Below the pieces are notes generated by a model that saw only the letters and a list, made by a program, of their open reading frames with translations, was not told where the DNA came from and did not search any database. From Calocera cornea HHB12733 (Eukaryota > Basidiomycota > Dacrymycetes > Dacrymycetales > Dacrymycetaceae): a DNA stretch of 64,000 nucleotides. The DNA lies in contig KV423957.1 in NCBI GenBank assembly GCA_001632435.1, positions 33,032 to 97,031 on the forward strand, given 5' to 3'. Shown in pieces: positions 60,288 through 64,000 of this stretch (positions are counted from its first letter, which is position 1; every line of letters begins with the position of its first letter). Made by a program: the position numbers and the translations under genes.

Positions 60288-60765
60288 TGTGAGGGCACAC
60301 AGGCTTCTGGTAAGGCTGCTAGACAGGAAGGGAAGAGTCACACTAACAAGGGCAGGGCAGGGATGGTTGACTTGATGACAATTGGGATTGTCCTACAGTG
60401 TGCCTGTGGAGGATCCTCAGAGACCAAGTCTGAGGGATCAGAACACAGGAAGTGCTAACTACTTATACACAGAGGGGTGCACAGGAGAAAGAGAAGTGGA
60501 GTCATGATGCTGTGGCTGATGACAGAGGGGGAGTCATGTATTGCATCACTCTGACATCACAGGTGACCCTCTCATGACTGGGGAGTCCAGGCCTAGGGTC
60601 CAGACCATGACATCATGGTAATGCTGTGCTAGTGTCACAGTTGACACCTCATGATATCATCCTTGCCTCATAGAGGCTCCACAGCTATGACATCATAACC
60701 TAGTAGTGGGAAGGTGCAGAGATAGAGGGAAAATAGAAGTGGTCTATGGCTGTACCCTGACATCA
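60288..60765 (-). mobile_element. 3' LTR of the minus-strand chromovirus (478 bp)
   Basis: On the minus strand it begins TGATGTCAGGG directly after a polypurine tract and ends CCTCACA, giving TG...CA ends. Inside are a TATAAGTAG box (near 60461-60469) and recurring tgacatca-like motifs on the plus strand that may be regulatory. The left end lies within the reverse-transcriptase frame of the other element, so this LTR marks an insertion into it. The partner 5' LTR is beyond the window, so LTR identity and age cannot be measured here. Confidence 0.75.
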
Positions 60766-60780
60766 CCCCCCCTTCTAAGG
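60766..60780 (-). other. Polypurine tract of the chromovirus
   Basis: The minus strand reads CCTTAGAAGGGGGGG immediately before the LTR's TGATGTCAG. This is the expected position and composition of the plus-strand DNA priming site of an LTR retroelement. Confidence 0.7.
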
Positions 60781-60928
60781 ATGTTGTCCACAACATGCAT
60801 GCAGTGATGTGTGCAATCATTGCATGATATTAGGTGGGTGGCAGGTGACTGGTCATGTCAGAGTCACAAAATGTGGCTACAAAATGGCACCCTGTTGTCT
60901 GATTTTCTGTTCTAAGCAGGATTTCCAG

Positions 60929-63900
60929 TTAACAGTGTGATTGTCTGCCAGACAATTTGCCATCAGTCCAGTCAAACAAAACTTGCTTGGGAAGAACTGT
61001 GAGGTTGGAGTAGGAATGGAAGTTCAACTTCTGAAAGGAGAGAGCAGAGATCCTTCTAGGAGCAGATGGGTGTAGCCTGTAGAACTCTCTGATCTCAGGT
61101 TTAGCATCCACATTCTGTTCTGGTTCCCAGGTATTCTCTGATGAGGGGTAACCTCCCCACTTGATGAGGTAGTACAGCTTGCCATTCTTGTACTTGCTGT
61201 CTTCTATGCTCTCTACCTCCCACCTCTCTTCTCCATCTGGCAGGACTTCAGGTGGTGGTTTGGAGTATGTCTTCCTACCAGGCAGGTCTGATTCCCTATA
61301 TGGTCTGAATTTGCTGACATGGAATACAGGATGGATTTTGAAATTGGAAGGCAATTGGATTCTGTAAGCATTGGGGTTGATTTGCTCCAATATCTTAAAG
61401 GGTCCAAACCACTTGTCATCCAATTTCTTAGCTGGCCTGGTGGTCTTGATATTCTTGGAATCCAGCCACACTTTGTCTCCAGTTTGGTACACAGGAGTGT
61501 TACCATGATGGACATCATAGAATCTTGCCATATCTGCCTGGGCTTGCTCAAGAGCTGCCTTGCACTCTTCCTGGAGTGAGGAAAGCAGGGACAGAAAGTC
61601 AGTGACTCCCTGTACCTTAGTTTCCCTTCTAGGTTCAACACCCAGCCTTGGGTCTTGTCCTGAATCCACCATAAAGGGTGTAAGTCTAGTAGATGCTTGC
61701 ACTCTGTTGCTGTAAGCAAACTCAGCCACAGGAAGCCACTCTGCCCAATCAACTTGTTTATAGTTGACAAATAACCTCAGAAATTGCTCAATCTCTTGAT
61801 TGACTCTCTCTGTCTGGCCATCAGCCTGTGGATGATAGGCAGTGGATGCAGAGGTCCTGATGCCAAGGAGCCTATTGAGCTCTCTAGTGAACTGGGAGAT
61901 GAACTGAGAACCTCAGTCACTGATAATCTCATCAGGCAGACCATGATGCTTCCAGACATTATCTCTAAATAGTCTGGCTATGCCAGCTGAGGTAACCTCT
62001 GTCTGTGTGGGTGCAAAATGAGCTCTCTTGCTCAATTTGTCTATTACCACAAAGATAGCATCATAGCCTTGGCTAAGAGGCAGTTGTGTGATCAGATCAA
62101 CTGTGACCAGCTCCCATCTTCTGCTTGGGATTCTGTTTGGCAGTAATTGCCCCACTGGTTTGTTGGGATAGACTTTGGTTCTATTGCAGGCATCACAGGT
62201 AGCCACATAGCTGGCAACAAATCTGCTGATGCCAGGCCACCAGTAGTTCCTGGAAACTAGCTCCAGAGTCTTCTACCTCCCAGGATGCCCTGTTATGGGT
62301 GAATCATGGTGCACTTGGACTATTTTGGTTCTGAGACCTTGGTCCTTGGGGACATAAACTTTGCCTTTGAATAGGATGAGGCCTTGCTCTTCACTCCACT
62401 CCCTTCTAAGAAGGTACTGGTTTGGGGAGTGTTGGAGTTCTTCTAGAGCTTTGACAACAGCTTCATCCAGTGACTTGCATGCTCTAATGTCTCTCAATAG
62501 GTCTCTCTCTTCTCCTGAGATAGTCACATGACCTCTTTGTAAAGCCCTAACTTTGAAAAGTTCAGGCTTTAAGAGGATCACATCCTCATTATCCTCCTCC
62601 CCTTGTCCATGGTCTGCCCTTCTGGAAAGTGCATCTGGTTTACCAGAACTCTTACCAGGTCTGTGAACCAGGCTGAAGTCATAGTTGGACAGTTGGAGAG
62701 ACCACCTGGCTTGTCTTCTATTCAGCTTCTTGGCTGTCCTGAAGTATTCCAGATTCTTGTGGTCTGTGAGGATAGTAAAAGGATGCATTGCACCCTCTAA
62801 AAAGTGTCTCCACTCTTCTAGTGCCCTGATGATGGCAAGCAACTCTTTGTCATGTATGTCATAGTTTCTCTCTGTCTCAGAAAGACTTTTTGACATGAAT
62901 GCAATGGGGTGCCACTTGTCATCAGCACCTTGCTGTGACAGCACTGCTCCAGTGGCATAGTTTGAGCTATCAGCCTCTACCTGGAATGGCTTGTCATCTT
63001 GGGCAAAGATGAGGACAGGGGTAGAAGTAATGGCTTCCTTCAATGCTTGGAAAGCTCTTTCTTGATCTACACCCCATGCCCAGGGAGTCTCCTTTCTGGT
63101 CAGGTTATGGAGAGGTCTGGTAATATCAGAGAAGTCCTTGATGAATCTTCTGTAGAAGTTACAGAAGCCCACAAAGGACTGTAGCTCTGTCACATTGTTG
63201 GGGGAAGGCCAGGCTGAGACTCCTTCTACCTTGACAGGATCCATCTGTAACTGGCCTTTTCCACAATGAAACCCAAGTATTCTACCTGTTGCTGATGGAA
63301 ATCACACTTATCAGCTTTTAGGTAGAGCTTGTGTTTGCTGAGCACCTCAAGAACCTTCTTGACTGTGTTGATGTGCTCTTCCAGCCCTTGATGAAAGATG
63401 AGGATATCATCCAGATAGACAATAACATGTCCCTCATCAATGAGATCTCTGAAGATGTCATTCATCATCTGTTGGAAGGTGCTAGGGCTGTTGCACAAGC
63501 AAAAGAACATGACCAAGGGCTCATACAGTCCCCTATTGGTTCTAAAGGCTGCCTTCCATTCATCACCTTCCTTGATCCTGATGTTATTGTATCCCCATCT
63601 AACATCAAGCTTGGTGAAGAAGACACCCTTCCTGAGCTTGTTTACCATCTCAGAGACAAGAGGGATGGGATACCTGTTCTTGATGGTCATCTCATTCAGC
63701 TTCCTATAGTCTTGGACCAGCCTAAGCCTACCATCCTTCTCTTTGACAAAGAAGACAGGAGAGGCCATAGGTGATTTAGAGGGTCTGATCCTCCCTGAAG
63801 CCAGATTATCCTTCAAGAACTGATCCAGCCCCTGCTGCTCTGTCAGTGAGAGGGGATAGACTTTTGAGTTGCTGGGTTCAATCCCAGGCTTGAGTTCTAT

Positions 63901-64000
63901 AGCATGGTCCCAAGGCCTATGCTCTGGTAGTTCTTCAAAGCTTTCCTTGGAGAACACATCCTGATAGATGTGATATTCTCTGGGTACTAGCTCATCAAAA
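60929..64000 (-). pseudogene. Chromovirus (Ty3/gypsy) pol with chromodomain integrase, inactivated, partial
   Basis: The minus-strand pol enters from the right edge. Reverse transcriptase has YPLSLTEQQGLDQFL, SPMASPVFFVKEKDGRLRLVQDYR and the active site VIVYLDDILIF. RNase H has PFQVEADSSNYATGAVLSQ and LTDHKNLEYF. The integrase zinc region (CDACNRTK), core (VTVDLITQLPLS, DKLSKRAHF, YHPQADGQTERVNQ-like) and a C-terminal chromodomain (LYYLIKWGGYPSSENTWEPE) follow. Three lesions are visible: a frameshift near 63262 just before the connection domain, a TAG at 62273-62275 and a TGA at 61913-61915 within the integrase core. Both stops fit single C-to-T changes. The frame is otherwise well preserved, indicating a fairly young, recently disabled copy. 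The gag end lies beyond 64000. Confidence 0.9.

Noticed and set aside
63860..63895. tRNA-like T-arm (ctggg-ttcaatc-ccag)
   Set aside because: It lies inside the reverse transcriptase coding frame and no acceptor, D or anticodon arm accompanies it.

Overview
The window is nuclear DNA of a filamentous fungus, most likely an agaricomycete basidiomycete. The support is dense genes split by many roughly 45-70 nt GT-AG introns, GC-rich coding sequence, typical fungal orthologues on both strands, and Ty3/gypsy retroelements, one with a chromodomain integrase. No tRNA, rRNA, CRISPR array or bacterial-type feature was found.

Layout from left to right. A decayed ubiquitin relic lies at 465-626. It is followed by an adenosine/N6-methyl-AMP deaminase (951-2215), an alpha/beta hydrolase lacking the usual nucleophile serine (2526-3468), APC10/DOC1 (4037-4910), a DDT-WHIM-PHD chromatin protein (5211-8549), nicotinate phosphoribosyltransferase (10354-12046), a four-unit polyubiquitin gene (12281-13250), the ROK1/DDX52 helicase (13787-15727), the JJJ1/DNAJC21 co-chaperone (16999-18941), a DPB11/TopBP1 BRCT protein (19265-22305) and U1-70K (22583-24266). 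A gap of about 5.8 kb without a recognisable gene follows. After it come a homeodomain factor (30097-32160), PNGase (32572-33976), the TRM8 tRNA methyltransferase (35957-37041), mitochondrial citrate synthase (37141-39010), an in-frame fusion of an AIG2/gamma-glutamylcyclotransferase-like domain with a class V aminotransferase (39738-42201), ARPC2/ARC35 (42351-43588), a Ser-rich predicted GPI-anchored wall protein (44416-45287), a small TPR protein (47994-48831) and the giant HEAT-repeat protein LAA1/HEATR5 (49105-56017). From about 56.0 kb the window turns into repeats: short hairpins, tandem repeats, a broken gag-pol element, and a second, minus-strand chromovirus whose 3' LTR (60288-60765) interrupts the first.

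The most unusual content is between the genes. A dispersed minisatellite with an exact 18-bp spacing (a conserved core close to TTGCTTCCG plus about 9 variable bases) occupies at least five intergenic gaps. In three of them (9.0-9.6, 34.3-35.9 and 46.5-47.7 kb) an arm in one orientation is followed by an arm in the other, so a transcript could fold on itself. One array is split by a 1042-bp foldback element (34425-35466) flanked by a 13-bp direct repeat; removing the element restores a perfect 18-bp unit. A second inverted-repeat element (about 46036-46455) carries an internal TTAGGG tract.

The genes are mostly unlinked housekeeping functions: replication checkpoint, cell cycle, splicing, ribosome biogenesis, NAD salvage, TCA cycle, actin and vesicle traffic. 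They are arranged as divergent or convergent pairs with 150-350 bp between them, and the repeats sit in the longer gaps without breaking coding sequence. Exon boundaries were read from splice signals and family conservation; those described as uncertain need transcript data.
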